This document shows positions 1-9,171 of a DNA stretch of 64,000 bases, in pieces. This DNA is from Myroides sp. N17-2. Its GTDB lineage: Bacteria > Bacteroidota > Bacteroidia > Flavobacteriales > Flavobacteriaceae. A program made the position numbers and the translations under genes. Positions within the stretch are counted from its first letter, which is position 1, and each line of letters begins with the position of its first letter. The stretch spans positions 62,001 to 126,000 of the forward strand of contig NZ_NSGJ01000002.1 in NCBI RefSeq assembly GCF_002286775.1, given 5' to 3'. Below the pieces are notes generated by a model. It was not told the origin of the DNA. It saw nothing but the letters and a program-made list of their open reading frames with translations, and made no database searches.

Positions 1-365
1 GTTGGATAGCTCCACTGCCTTTTGCGTATGATGGAAATCTTCCTGGTTATAAAAAGATGTTAGATATGTTCGAAGATCATAAAGATGAGAACTTACCTAA
101 AGCACAAGCAATAAAAGATGCTACTATGGGACACTTTATCGTTAAGAACTTTAAAGCTCCTCAATTATTTCTTCATTTTAATGGATCATACCACAGTAAT
201 AACTTTGAGGGGATCGTTTGGTATCTAAATCATTATAATCCTGGATTAAAAATTAATACAATTACGATGGTGGAAAGTGATAATACGGGCAATTTCGAAA
301 ATGATAATTTAGGTTTAGCTAACTTTATTATTGTTATAGATGCGAATATTTTAAAGTCTTTTTAA
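1..365 (+). CDS. ChaN-like haem-binding (Tiki superfamily) protein, 3' part
   Basis: The reading frame is open from base 3 with no upstream stop, so this is the C-terminal part (about 120 residues) of a gene that begins outside the window. It contains a segment reading KAQAIKDATMGHFI followed by FLHFNGSYHSNNFEGIVWYL. This resembles the C-terminal half of the Cofac_haem_bdg/ChaN family, whose members are often lipoproteins that bind haem and are linked to iron uptake. The conserved histidine in FNGSYHSN fits that family. An in-frame ATG at 57 is internal and is not taken as the start. A haem-related role would suit the haem biosynthesis cluster at 42-52 kb, although the two are far apart. The family call rests on motif recognition only. 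Confidence 0.65.
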   Translation, partial: WIAPLPFAYDGNLPGYKKMLDMFEDHKDENLPKAQAIKDATMGHFIVKNFKAPQLFLHFNGSYHSNNFEGIVWYLNHYNPGLKINTITMVESDNTGNFENDNLGLANFIIVIDANILKSF

Positions 366-547
366 CATAAAGCTATGTAAAACGCTTTAAAGTCTTAAAA
401 TGGTTTTGGATTGAGCTGTATAGTGTCTTTTTGATTGTGTTATTCTTTGTTTGTACTGAGTATAAATAGAAGTCTGCGCTTTGTGCATAACGTTAAGAAG
501 GTGTATTTTTGAGAGATTTTTTCAAGAAAAACAATTAAAATTACATT

Positions 548-1375
548 ATGGCAAAATCTGCACTTTTAAAGTCATCCCTAGCTAAAAAATATTGGATGGC
601 TCTTACAGGGTTATTTTTATGCTTGTTTTTAGTAGGTCACTTGGCGGGAAACCTTCAATTGATCTTTGGTGACGCTTCAGCATTCAATGAGTATGCGTTA
701 TTTATGACTACTAATCCAGCAGTAAAAGTATTATCTTATGTTACTTACATTTCAATCCTTTTTCACGCGATTGATGGTATCGTTTTAACAATCCAAAACA
801 AGAAAGCACGTCCTATCGGATATGCAAAAAACAACGCTGCTGCTAATAGTTCATTTTCTTCTAGAAATATGGCTATCTTAGGAACATTGTTATTAGTATT
901 CATCGTTACGCACATGGCTAACTTTTGGGCTAAGATGCACTTTGCTCAAATGCCTGTTCAAACTGTAGAAATAACAGTAGAAGGTCAGCCTGATCCTGTT
1001 TTAATTTACAAAACAGTACAAGAGCAAGCAATTCCTGTATCAGCTGTTGAGAGTGGACAACTAGAGTTAAAAGGAACTCAGTTTTTCCAACCAGGTACAA
1101 ATTTAAAAATTGCTGATGGATACAAAGATTTACATAAAATCACTATTGAGTTTTTCAAAAACGAGAGCACTGGTTTAATTGCTACTATTGCTTATGTATT
1201 AGCTATGGTTGTTCTAGGATTCCACTTATCTCACGGATTTGGAAGTGCATTCCAGTCTTTAGGTGTTAATAACCCTAAGTACAAAGGATGTATCAAAGGA
1301 CTTAGTTTCTTAATAGCATATGTTATCCCTGCATTGTTTGCTATCATTCCATTATATATTCATTTTATTAAATAG
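548..1375 (+). CDS. sdhC: Succinate dehydrogenase cytochrome b558 subunit
   Basis: This is the membrane anchor of succinate dehydrogenase (complex II), the b558 type that carries two haems and reduces menaquinone in Bacteroidota. About five membrane segments are visible (near residues 14-36, 58-80, 105-128, 200-225 and 245-270). Candidate haem-ligand histidines lie in [21 protein letters not shown] and LSHGFGS. The protein is 275 residues, while I recall flavobacterial relatives at about 220. The excess is a polar segment of about 50 residues between the third and fourth membrane helices (about residues 138-190, starting [12 protein letters not shown]). It is the first gene of sdhCAB; sdhA starts 17 bases downstream. 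The N-terminus [10 protein letters not shown] is typical of flavobacterial SdhC and fixes the start. Confidence 0.93.
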   Translation: MAKSALLKSSLAKKYWMALTGLFLCLFLVGHLAGNLQLIFGDASAFNEYALFMTTNPAVKVLSYVTYISILFHAIDGIVLTIQNKKARPIGYAKNNAAANSSFSSRNMAILGTLLLVFIVTHMANFWAKMHFAQMPVQTVEITVEGQPDPVLIYKTVQEQAIPVSAVESGQLELKGTQFFQPGTNLKIADGYKDLHKITIEFFKNESTGLIATIAYVLAMVVLGFHLSHGFGSAFQSLGVNNPKYKGCIKGLSFLIAYVIPALFAIIPLYIHFIK

Positions 1376-1392
1376 TCCTAAAGAAATTTATC

Positions 1393-3393
1393 ATGAAATT
1401 AGATTCTAAAATACCTAATGGACCAATTGATAAAAAATGGTCTGATTATAAAAATCATATAAAATTAGTTAACCCTGCTAATAAACGTAACATTGATGTT
1501 ATCGTTGTTGGTACAGGATTAGCTGGTGGTTCTGCTGCTGCTACATTAGCTGAGTTAGGATATAACGTAAAAGCTTTTTGTTACCAAGATTCACCTCGTC
1601 GTGCGCACTCTATCGCTGCTCAAGGGGGAATCAATGCTTCTAAGAACTACCAAGGTGATGGTGACTCTGTTTACAGATTATTCTATGATACTGTAAAAGG
1701 AGGAGATTACCGTGCACGTGAGGCTAACGTTTATCGTTTAGCTGAAGTATCAGAAAACATTATTGACCAATGTGTAGCTCAAGGTGTGCCTTTCGCACGT
1801 GAGTACGGAGGTCTTTTAGATAACCGTTCTTTTGGTGGGGTACAAGTATCTCGTACTTTCTACGCTAAAGGACAAACTGGACAACAGTTATTATTAGGAG
1901 CGTACTCTGCTATGAACCGTCAAATCGGTCGTGGTAAGATCCAAATGTATAACCGTCACGAGATGTTAGACATCGTTAAAGTGGATGGTAAAGCAAGAGG
2001 TATTATCGCTCGTAACTTAATCAACGGTGAGATAGAGCGTCACTCTGCTCACGCTGTAGTTATTTGTACAGGTGGTTACGGAAACGTATTCTTCTTGTCT
2101 ACAAATGCAATGGGTTCTAACGTTACTGCTGCTTGGAAAGCACATAAACGTGGAGCTTTCTTCGCTAATCCATGTTATACACAGATTCACCCAACTTGTA
2201 TTCCTGTTACTGGTGACCACCAATCAAAGCTTACTTTGATGTCTGAGTCATTGCGTAATGATGGACGTATTTGGGTTCCTGCAAGAATGGAAGACGCTGT
2301 AGCTATTAGAGAAGGTCGTATGAAACCAACTCAAATCGCTGAAGAGAATAGAGATTACTACTTAGAAAGAAGATACCCATCATTCGGTAACTTAGTACCT
2401 CGTGACGTTGCGTCTCGTGCTGCTAAAGAAAGATGTGATGCTGGATATGGTGTTAACGCTACAGGTGAAGCTGTATACTTAGACTTCGCTTCTGCTATAG
2501 ACCGTTACGGTAAAGAACAAGCTCGTATTCACCATTTAGATGAGAACGATGCTAAATTAGTTTATAAATTAGGTAGAGACGTTGTAGAGAATAAGTATGG
2601 TAACTTATTCCAAATGTATGAGAAAATCGTTGATGAGGATCCGTATACAACTCCTATGATGATTTATCCAGCTGTTCACTATACAATGGGTGGATTATGG
2701 GTAGATTATAACTTAATGTCTACTATCGAAGGATGTTATATCTTAGGTGAGGCTAACTTCTCTGATCACGGTGCTAACCGTCTAGGAGCTTCTGCATTAA
2801 TGCAAGGTTTAGCTGATGGATATTTCGTATTACCTTATACTATTGGTAACTACTTAGCGGATGATATCCGTACAGGTACTATCCCAACTGACTTACCTGA
2901 GTTCGAAGCTGCTGAGAAAAATGTTCGTGATATTATCGAACACTTACTTAACAATAAAGGAACTCACTCTGTTGACTTCTTCCACAAGAAGCTTGGTAAA
3001 ATCATGTGGGATAAAGTAGGTATGGCTCGTAACGCTAAAGGATTAACTGAAGCGATGGCTGAAATCGCTCAGTTAAGAGAAGAGTTCTATAAAGATGTGA
3101 AAGTATCTGGTACTAACGAAAGCTTTAACCAAGAGTTAGAGAAAGCGTTAAGAGTAGCTGATTACTTGGAACTAGGTGAATTATTCGCTAAAGATGCTTT
3201 ACACCGTGAAGAATCTTGTGGAGGACACTTCCGTGAAGAACACCAAACTGAGGATGGAGAAGCAAAACGTGATGACGAAAACTTCGCTTACGTTGCTGCT
3301 TGGGAATACAAAGGTAATCCTAGCGATGCAGTGCTTCACAAAGAAGACTTAGTTTATGAAAACATTAAATTGGTAACTCGTAGTTATAAATAA
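1393..3393 (+). CDS. sdhA: Succinate dehydrogenase flavoprotein subunit
   Basis: Catalytic FAD subunit of succinate dehydrogenase, oxidising succinate to fumarate at the cytoplasmic face of the inner membrane. The dinucleotide-binding motif GTGLAGG is at residues 40-46. The [10 protein letters not shown] segment carries H72, the expected covalent FAD attachment site. The active-site stretch QIHPTCIP and the late [17 protein letters not shown] motif are also present. Its 666 residues match the long fumarate-reductase-like SdhA of Bacteroidota. It lies between sdhC (17 bases upstream) and sdhB (51 bases downstream). The gap to sdhB holds a strong hairpin that may adjust subunit ratios. Codon use favours GCT, CGT and AAC, as in highly expressed genes. 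Confidence 0.97.
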   Translation: MKLDSKIPNGPIDKKWSDYKNHIKLVNPANKRNIDVIVVGTGLAGGSAAATLAELGYNVKAFCYQDSPRRAHSIAAQGGINASKNYQGDGDSVYRLFYDTVKGGDYRAREANVYRLAEVSENIIDQCVAQGVPFAREYGGLLDNRSFGGVQVSRTFYAKGQTGQQLLLGAYSAMNRQIGRGKIQMYNRHEMLDIVKVDGKARGIIARNLINGEIERHSAHAVVICTGGYGNVFFLSTNAMGSNVTAAWKAHKRGAFFANPCYTQIHPTCIPVTGDHQSKLTLMSESLRNDGRIWVPARMEDAVAIREGRMKPTQIAEENRDYYLERRYPSFGNLVPRDVASRAAKERCDAGYGVNATGEAVYLDFASAIDRYGKEQARIHHLDENDAKLVYKLGRDVVENKYGNLFQMYEKIVDEDPYTTPMMIYPAVHYTMGGLWVDYNLMSTIEGCYILGEANFSDHGANRLGASALMQGLADGYFVLPYTIGNYLADDIRTGTIPTDLPEFEAAEKNVRDIIEHLLNNKGTHSVDFFHKKLGKIMWDKVGMARNAKGLTEAMAEIAQLREEFYKDVKVSGTNESFNQELEKALRVADYLELGELFAKDALHREESCGGHFREEHQTEDGEAKRDDENFAYVAAWEYKGNPSDAVLHKEDLVYENIKLVTRSYK

Positions 3394-3398
3394 TATTG

Positions 3399-3428
3399 AG
3401 GCTTAGGTCTTCGGACCTAACCTTTTTG
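3399..3428 (+). terminator. Intercistronic hairpin with UUCG loop between sdhA and sdhB
   Basis: A 7-bp stem TTAGGTC/GACCTAA closes a TTCG loop with a C-G pair (the very stable cUUCGg tetraloop). Beyond one C-C mismatch the stem continues with G-C, G-U and A-U pairs, and a run of five T follows. It looks like an intrinsic terminator but lies inside the sdhCAB operon, so partial termination or an mRNA processing/stability role is more likely than a full stop. Confidence 0.7.
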
Positions 3429-3444
3429 TAAAAATTCGATACAA

Positions 3445-4188
3445 ATGAATCTTACACTTAAAATATGGCGTCAATCAAACGCTAAAGAACAAGGGAAAAT
3501 GGTTGATTATAAAATCAGCGACGTTTCTCCTGATATGTCTTTCTTAGAAATGCTTGATGTATTAAACAACGAGTTAATCGAGAAAGGTGATGATCCTGTA
3601 GCTTTCGACCATGACTGTCGTGAGGGTATCTGTGGTATGTGTTCTTTATTCATTAATGGAGAAGCTCACGGACCAGATAGAGGAATTACTACTTGTCAGT
3701 TACACATGAGAAAGTTTAAAGATGGAGATACTATCTACATTGAGCCTTTTAGAGCTAAAGCTTTCCCAGTGATTAAAGACTTAGTAGTTGACCGTACTGC
3801 TTTTGATAAAATTCAACATGCAGGTGGTTTCATTTCTGTAAATACTTCAGGTAATACACAGGATGCTAATGCTATTCCAATTCCTAAACATGATGCTGAC
3901 CGTGCTTTTGACGCAGCTACTTGTATTGGATGTGGTGCTTGTGTAGCTACATGTAAAAACTCTTCTGCTATGTTATTCGTATCAGCTAAGGTTTCTCAAT
4001 TTGCTTTGTTACCACAAGGTAAAGTTGAAGCTGCTGACCGTGTATTAAATATGGTTGCTGAGATGGATGCTTTAGGGTTTGGTAACTGTACTAACACTGG
4101 AGCATGTGAGGTAGAATGTCCTAAAGGAATTTCTTTAGAGAACATCGCTCGTATGAACAGAGAGTACTTAAAAGCAAGCTTGAAATAA
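3445..4188 (+). CDS. sdhB: Succinate dehydrogenase iron-sulfur subunit
   Basis: Electron-transfer subunit passing electrons from SdhA FAD through three iron-sulfur centres to SdhC. The [2Fe-2S] ligands are C58, C63, C66 and C84 in [10 protein letters not shown] and TTCQ. The [4Fe-4S] cluster is [11 protein letters not shown] (C160, C163, C166, with C170). The [3Fe-4S] region has C215, C221 and C225 in [15 protein letters not shown]. At 247 residues it has normal length. It is the last gene of sdhCAB and a clear intrinsic terminator follows. Confidence 0.97.
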   Translation: MNLTLKIWRQSNAKEQGKMVDYKISDVSPDMSFLEMLDVLNNELIEKGDDPVAFDHDCREGICGMCSLFINGEAHGPDRGITTCQLHMRKFKDGDTIYIEPFRAKAFPVIKDLVVDRTAFDKIQHAGGFISVNTSGNTQDANAIPIPKHDADRAFDAATCIGCGACVATCKNSSAMLFVSAKVSQFALLPQGKVEAADRVLNMVAEMDALGFGNCTNTGACEVECPKGISLENIARMNREYLKASLK

Positions 4189-4213
4189 TAGTTTTTCTTG
4201 AAATAAACGAAAG

Positions 4214-4245
4214 AGCAGATATATTTATATATCTGCTTTTTTTAT
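4214..4245 (+). terminator. Terminator after sdhB
   Basis: A 9-bp perfect stem AGCAGATAT/ATATCTGCT with a short AT loop is followed by a run of seven T. It ends the sdhCAB transcript 25 bases after the sdhB stop. Confidence 0.85.
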
Positions 4246-4279
4246 TTTTATCCTTTAAATTTTTGAACATAGTTGACTG

Positions 4280-5116
4280 ATGCAGAGCAAAACTATTAAA
4301 TATAGAGTATATGATTTGTTGAATAATGAATCACATACTATCGGCAGTAAGATCGTACAAGGATCAATAATAGCGCTAATTCTTTTGAATGCAATCTCAT
4401 TAATCTTTGAGTCTATACCAGAGGTTAAGATTGAGTATGCTCCTTTTTTTGTACAGTTTAATCTTTTTTCGGTGCTGTTTTTCTCAATAGAGTATGTCCT
4501 TCGTATGTGGTCTATTAGCTGTGATGAGCGTTTTAATAAACCATTTCTAGGTAGATTAAAGTATGCTTTTACGTCAATGCAGCTTATCGACTTATTGGCT
4601 ATTCTACCATTTTATCTATCATTTGTTCATGTTGATTTGCGCATTTTACGCTTGTTAAGAGTTTTTAGATTATTGCGTGTATTTAAGGTCGCGAAGTATG
4701 TTTCGGCATTAGCTATTGTGATGACCGTTCTTAAACGAAAGGCAGGAGAACTTGCTATAGCTGCATTCCTATTAGTATTCCTTTTACTTATTGCATCTAC
4801 CGCTATTTACTATGCTGAGAATTCCTCACAACCTGAAGCATTTTCTAGTATACCTGATTCGATGTGGTGGTCTGTTATCACTATTTGCACAGTTGGGTAT
4901 GGAGATATATACCCTATTACGGTACTTGGTAAAGTTATAGGAGGTATTCTAGCAGTGATAGGTATAGGTTTTTTTGCATTACCTACAGGTATTATATCTT
5001 CTGGATTTACTGAAGTGTTAGAAGAACGAAAAGAAAAGAAAGCAATTGCAGATCAGTTAGTCAAAGAGAAAGACGCATTGGAGAGCTGTCCTTGCTGTGG
5101 GAAACCTATTGATTAA
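4280..5116 (+). CDS. Voltage-gated potassium channel (Kv-like ion transporter)
   Basis: A six-helix ion channel of the Kv type. The S4 voltage sensor at residues 121-136 has arginines at every third position (RILRLLRVFRLLRVFK). The pore loop has the potassium selectivity filter TVGYGD at 204-209, followed by S6 (about 218-242). After S6 comes a charged, probably helical segment (EVLEERKEKKAIADQLVKEK), then a C-terminal cysteine motif CPCCGKP at 270-276 that could bind a metal. Length (278 residues) is normal for bacterial Kv channels. It stands alone between the sdh terminator and a nitrilase-family gene, so its physiological role is not indicated by context. Confidence 0.9.
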   Translation: MQSKTIKYRVYDLLNNESHTIGSKIVQGSIIALILLNAISLIFESIPEVKIEYAPFFVQFNLFSVLFFSIEYVLRMWSISCDERFNKPFLGRLKYAFTSMQLIDLLAILPFYLSFVHVDLRILRLLRVFRLLRVFKVAKYVSALAIVMTVLKRKAGELAIAAFLLVFLLLIASTAIYYAENSSQPEAFSSIPDSMWWSVITICTVGYGDIYPITVLGKVIGGILAVIGIGFFALPTGIISSGFTEVLEERKEKKAIADQLVKEKDALESCPCCGKPID

Positions 5117-5195
5117 TTGTATAGTAAAGTTAAGTTTATCATGAATTCAGAGTAGGTAGATATTATTGTTTATTTTTGAAATTAAATCATAGTAA

Positions 5196-5969
5196 ATGAG
5201 TCATATGAAAGTAGCCCTGTTACAAGCTCCATTAGCTTGGGAAGATATAGAGAAGAATAAGACACACTTTATTGAGTTATTAAATAATATCGAATCAGAA
5301 ACTGATTTGGTAGTATTACCCGAGATGTTTGTTTCAGGATTTACGATGAGCCCTGAGAGAGTATATATGACAATGACAGATAATTACATTGCAGAACTTC
5401 AATCGTTGTGCAAAACGTACTTATTTGCTCTAACAGGGAGTATAGTGATTAAAGAAGGAGACAACTATTATAATAGATTGTTCTTTATAACGGATACAGG
5501 TGAGATTAGTACGTATGATAAAAGACATCTTTTCTCTTTAGCAGGAGAGGAGAAGGTCTATAAAGCAGGTAATGATCGACTGATAGTAAACTATCGAGGA
5601 TGGAATATATGTCCGTTAGTGTGTTATGATTTGAGATTTCCTGTGTTTAGCCGTAACTATGGTGAAGCTTATGACTTACTTATTTATGTCGCAAGTTGGC
5701 CAGATCAGCGAATTTATGCGTGGGATGCCTTATTAAAAGCACGTGCTATTGAGAATATGAGTTACTTAGTAGCAGTGAATAGATGTGGTAGTGATGAGAA
5801 TAACAATATATATTCTGGACATTCTCAAGCCTTAGATATGTTAGGAGGATATCTATTAGAACCTTTAGTAGGAGAGCAGATAGCCTATGTTACACTAGAT
5901 AAAGCTAGACAAGATAAGATTAGAAAAAGCTTTGGAGTCCTTAGAGACGCAGATGCCTTTACGATATAG
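5196..5969 (+). CDS. Nitrilase-superfamily amidohydrolase (YafV/omega-amidase-like)
   Basis: A carbon-nitrogen hydrolase with the full Glu-Lys-Cys triad: E43 in LPEMFVSGF, K109 in YDKRHLFSLAGE and C143 in CPLVCYDLRFPVF. This motif set and the 257-residue length best fit the YafV/omega-amidase branch, which hydrolyses 2-oxoglutaramate or 2-oxosuccinamate. Substrate is inferred from family resemblance only. No signal peptide is visible, so it is cytoplasmic. A second in-frame Met lies at residue 4 and either could be the start. A bidirectional terminator separates it from the convergent lipoprotein gene. Confidence 0.87.
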   Translation: MSHMKVALLQAPLAWEDIEKNKTHFIELLNNIESETDLVVLPEMFVSGFTMSPERVYMTMTDNYIAELQSLCKTYLFALTGSIVIKEGDNYYNRLFFITDTGEISTYDKRHLFSLAGEEKVYKAGNDRLIVNYRGWNICPLVCYDLRFPVFSRNYGEAYDLLIYVASWPDQRIYAWDALLKARAIENMSYLVAVNRCGSDENNNIYSGHSQALDMLGGYLLEPLVGEQIAYVTLDKARQDKIRKSFGVLRDADAFTI

Positions 5970-5990
5970 CAGAAAGAATTATAAAATAGA

Positions 5991-6025
5991 AACGCCCCAA
6001 AGTATAATGCTTTGAGGCGTTTTTT
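5991..6025. terminator. Bidirectional terminator between convergent genes
   Basis: A 12-bp stem AACGCCCCAAAG/CTTTGAGGCGTT (one C-A mismatch) is followed by T on the plus strand, with A-rich DNA on the other side. It lies between the stops of the amidohydrolase (+) and the Ig-like lipoprotein (-), so it can serve both. Confidence 0.85.
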
Positions 6026-6027
6026 AT

Positions 6028-7632
6028 TTATAAACTGATTTGTTCTTTTATATCCCAGTTAGCGCGTACATCTATCTGTTCAGGGAAGTAGACAGTCTCT
6101 TCAGGTTGTCTTCTATCCCAGTAGTATCCAGTGTCCCATTTACCATTCTTATTATCATCATAGATTACTCTGATGTAATATTGTCTAGGAGGGAGCAGTG
6201 TGAATTCAAATGTATTCTTACTGTCACTAGATTGACTTACCACAACTTTTTCTCTTTCATCTAGTAGCTCTACTATCACTGGGAATCTTTTTAATCCGTT
6301 AAGTGTGATAGTTAGATTACCATAATCTGTGTAGGCCTGTGTCTTACTATTTATGATTAATGTATCATTTGCTTTGCCAAAGAAGTCTGTTATTGCTCCT
6401 GGCATTACTGATACTTTGTAACTATCTAACTCTTCTTTTTTAAACTTAAGAAAGATCTTTTGTTCTAGAGATTTGTTATCTATCTCGAAAGGTATAGCCA
6501 CAGAATCTTTATTCAGGATAGTGATTAATTCTTTCTTTATATTTTTGACAGGAGTACTAGTCTCTATAAATAGGTCAGATAGGAAGTGCAATGTTCCTGA
6601 AGAAGCATTAACTGATAGTGAATCTATTTCTTTCATCTTTGGTCTTGGTTTAACCATAAATGTTTTAGTGAACTCTCCTTTAGATGCTGTGATATGTAGA
6701 GAATCTGCCTCGATTTTAGGGAACCATACTTGTAAGCTGTCTTTCTCTGGCATATAAGTATAAGTACTTGGAACTATGATGCCATTTTTCTTTACTTCGA
6801 CTTTAGCATCCTCAGCATTACCTGTGTAAGGGATATACCATTTGTTTTGTGTAATCTGTGCAGGTCTAGTAGCTACAAATTTTTCTTCTGATTTAAATAA
6901 GGTAAGGTCAAATGTCTTATCAGTAGGGATCTCAATAGGCTCTTTTATGAATGCAATCTTGTCTTCTACAGGATTAAACATAAAGTTACTGTTCTTATCT
7001 TTTAATGCTACTAAGTAATATTTACCTGCCTTGATATTCTCTATAGAGAATGTCGTTAGACTATCTAATGTATTCGTTACGTATAGAGGCTTCTGTCTAT
7101 AGATAGTAGAGTCTTTAAAAGTCTCAGCATCGTATAGCATTACATTGACGAAGTTATCAGATTTAAGTTGATGAGCAGACTTAATTGTTCCACCTAATTT
7201 CAGTGAGTCAATATAGTCTCCTGTAGAGAAGATGTACTTAAACTGCTTTAGTACATTCCCTTCATTGTTATCTATAATAGCATCCCCGAAGTTAAAGCTA
7301 TAAGTAGTATTTGCTTTAAGAGAGTCTATAAGGTTAATAGTTACCGTCTTTCTAGCATTACCCATAGGTAATACCTCTGGCATTCTATCCATCGGTGGAG
7401 ATATGATTAAGTTTTGATTCGCATTCTTAATCTTAACGAATTCGTCAAAATCTATAGTGATCTGTTTTTTATCAAAGTGGATAGAGTGATTCTTAGGATT
7501 ACTACCTAATACCACAGGTGGAATAGTGTCTTTATCTCCTCCAGAAATAAATCCTCTTTTCGCACAGTTTGAAAATGTTATAAAACAAAATATCGTAAAG
7601 CAAACAATAAAGTAAATACGAAACTTAGACAT
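6028..7632 (-). CDS. Ig-like (Big_5) domain lipoprotein
   Basis: A 534-residue surface or periplasmic lipoprotein. The N-terminus is a signal peptide ending in the lipobox FSNC, with the acylated Cys at about residue 23. Next comes a segment reading TIPPVVLGSNPKNHSIHFDKKQITIDFDEF, typical of the SbsA/Big_5 Ig-like domain found once in many flavobacterial lipoproteins. The remainder is beta-rich with no catalytic motif that I recognise. Near the C-terminus YDDNKNGKWDTGYYWDRRQPE resembles a domain common in these proteins. The upstream comF gene on the same strand ends 67 bases before its start, so co-transcription is possible. Exact function unknown. Confidence 0.85.
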   Translation of the reverse strand: MSKFRIYFIVCFTIFCFITFSNCAKRGFISGGDKDTIPPVVLGSNPKNHSIHFDKKQITIDFDEFVKIKNANQNLIISPPMDRMPEVLPMGNARKTVTINLIDSLKANTTYSFNFGDAIIDNNEGNVLKQFKYIFSTGDYIDSLKLGGTIKSAHQLKSDNFVNVMLYDAETFKDSTIYRQKPLYVTNTLDSLTTFSIENIKAGKYYLVALKDKNSNFMFNPVEDKIAFIKEPIEIPTDKTFDLTLFKSEEKFVATRPAQITQNKWYIPYTGNAEDAKVEVKKNGIIVPSTYTYMPEKDSLQVWFPKIEADSLHITASKGEFTKTFMVKPRPKMKEIDSLSVNASSGTLHFLSDLFIETSTPVKNIKKELITILNKDSVAIPFEIDNKSLEQKIFLKFKKEELDSYKVSVMPGAITDFFGKANDTLIINSKTQAYTDYGNLTITLNGLKRFPVIVELLDEREKVVVSQSSDSKNTFEFTLLPPRQYYIRVIYDDNKNGKWDTGYYWDRRQPEETVYFPEQIDVRANWDIKEQISL

Positions 7633-7699
7633 AATTTTAATTTAAAAGACAAATTAACAACTATATTTTTTAGTTAGAAAATATCACTTCTTAAAACTT

Positions 7700-8383
7700 T
7701 TAAATGCTACGTGCTAAACACAAGATTGTAATCTTGGTATTAGGGATTAATAGTAGTTTTTTACAGCAGGCTTCTAATGTATTGCCTGTAGTGAGAATAT
7801 CATCTAAGAGGAGAAAATGATTGTGTTCTTGGGTGATTTGTGTTCTATCGATATCAAATATCTCGTTCTTCTGATTCTTACGTTGAAAACGTGACTTGGT
7901 AGTTTGTGAAGACGTCTTCAGTGTTTTAATCAGTAGTTTGTTATTTATAGAGAGATTAAAGTGTTCACTTATCGCTTTTGCGAAACCATCTACTTGATTA
8001 TACCCTCTAGTGCGCAATTTGTTTTTATGCATGGGTACAGTGAGTATAGAAGTAACATCTTGTAGTACAGAAGTTTTATCTAATTGAGAAGCGTAAATGT
8101 TGCCTAGAAAATAACTTATCTCTGGATGATTCTTGTATTTAAGATTATGGATAAGTTGCTGTACGATACCTCCTTTAGCGAAGTACATCATACAAGCCAT
8201 ATGTTCTAAAGGAATCTTACCATAGAACTTGTTGATAGAAGCATTGTTAGAAATGGTGTGTTCTTGAGTAAAGGGAAGGTCATTTCTGCAGCTCAGACAG
8301 ATTATTTCTTCATTGTGTAGAAGCAAATTATTACAGGCTTTACAATTGTTAGGAAACAGGACATTCAGAATATCTTTTACCAT
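7700..8383 (-). CDS. comF: ComF family phosphoribosyltransferase-like protein
   Basis: A ComF/GntX-type protein. The N-terminal double zinc-finger-like unit uses C14, C17, C29 and C32 (CKACNNLL, CLSC). A type-I phosphoribosyltransferase domain follows, with VPMHKNKLRTRGYNQ in the middle and the PRPP-binding loop LLLDDILTTGNTLE at about 191-204. Relatives act in DNA uptake and recombination during natural transformation in other phyla; in Bacteroidota the role is untested. The length of 227 residues is normal. Its start is preceded by a 130-base gap shared with a divergent small gene. Confidence 0.88.
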   Translation of the reverse strand: MVKDILNVLFPNNCKACNNLLLHNEEIICLSCRNDLPFTQEHTISNNASINKFYGKIPLEHMACMMYFAKGGIVQQLIHNLKYKNHPEISYFLGNIYASQLDKTSVLQDVTSILTVPMHKNKLRTRGYNQVDGFAKAISEHFNLSINNKLLIKTLKTSSQTTKSRFQRKNQKNEIFDIDRTQITQEHNHFLLLDDILTTGNTLEACCKKLLLIPNTKITILCLARSI

Positions 8384-8482
8384 TGTTCTTTTTAATAAGG
8401 ATTTGAGTCTGATTTTTATTCATAATGTGTATTGTGGCATAAAATTAGTTATAACTAAACTGTGCTAATGATGAATAACAAA

Positions 8483-8490
8483 TATCTTTG
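8483..8490 (+). promoter_or_regulatory. -7 element TATCTTTG upstream of the small coiled-coil gene
   Basis: The octamer matches the Bacteroidota -7 consensus TAnnTTTG exactly and lies 21 bases before the ATG at 8512. No clear TTTG -33 element is present at the expected distance. Confidence 0.55.
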
Positions 8491-8511
8491 TAGTCAAATG
8501 AAAGTATTGAA

Positions 8512-8715
8512 ATGAAAATAGAAGAAGTTCAACAACAGATTATGCAATTAATGGTATTAATTGCTCAGAATAAGAAAAGTGAAGCGTCTAAGGCAATTGA
8601 AAATATTGAAGAGGCTATCAATGAAGGATTAGACTTTGCTCAGACAGATGAGGAAGTGGTACATTGGGGTAAGTTTTTAAAGATTATAGAAGAACTAAAA
8701 TTGAAAATAGCATAA
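8512..8715 (+). CDS. Small conserved helical protein
   Basis: A 67-residue acidic protein that I do not recognise. It is almost entirely predicted helix, with the heptad-like start KIEEVQQQIMQLMVLIAQNKKSEASKAIENIEEAI suggesting a coiled coil. It has no signal peptide or membrane segment. A TAnnTTTG promoter element precedes it. Its stop overlaps the start of the YchJ-like gene by one base (TAATG), so the two are very probably translated together. Confidence 0.75.
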   Translation: MKIEEVQQQIMQLMVLIAQNKKSEASKAIENIEEAINEGLDFAQTDEEVVHWGKFLKIIEELKLKIA

Positions 8716-9101
8716 TGGAATTAGAGCAGCCGTGTTATTGTTGTAGTGGTAAGGAGTACTCGCATTGCTGCGAACCTTTTATCACACTCAAGGAGAATCC
8801 TAATACAGCTGAGCAGCTTATGCGTTCTCGTTATACTGCTTATGCACTAGCTAATGCTATTTATATCGTTAATACTACACACCCAAAGACAAGGCATGCT
8901 CATAATAAAAAAGCGATACTTCAATGGGCAAAAGAGAACATATGGTTGCAATTAGAAATTGTAGCAAGTGAAGAGTCGCGTGTAGTATTTAAGGCACACT
9001 TTAAGGATATAGAAGGGAATGTATATATACATTATGAGGATTCTCTTTTTGAAATATTAGGTGGTAAGTGGTACTATGTATCCGGTACATTTAATGAATA
9101 A
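8715..9101 (+). CDS. YchJ-like SEC-C motif protein (UPF0225)
   Basis: A 128-residue cytoplasmic protein. It begins with a metal-binding SEC-C motif, CYCCSGKEYSHCC (residues 7-19). An NTF2-like domain of the YchJ family follows, shown by LMRSRYTAYALANAIYIVNTTHP and the segment VVFKAHFKDIEGNVYIHYEDSLFE. Full YchJ proteins often have a second C-terminal SEC-C motif, which is absent here. The biochemical role of the family is unsettled. Translation is coupled to the small helical gene upstream through a one-base overlap. Confidence 0.85.
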   Translation: MELEQPCYCCSGKEYSHCCEPFITLKENPNTAEQLMRSRYTAYALANAIYIVNTTHPKTRHAHNKKAILQWAKENIWLQLEIVASEESRVVFKAHFKDIEGNVYIHYEDSLFEILGGKWYYVSGTFNE

Positions 9102-9171
9102 TACTCTAGATTTAGAGAGGTCAAGTTAAAATTACTTCGTAAATTAGTGAAAATATAAAAACTGTATTAAT

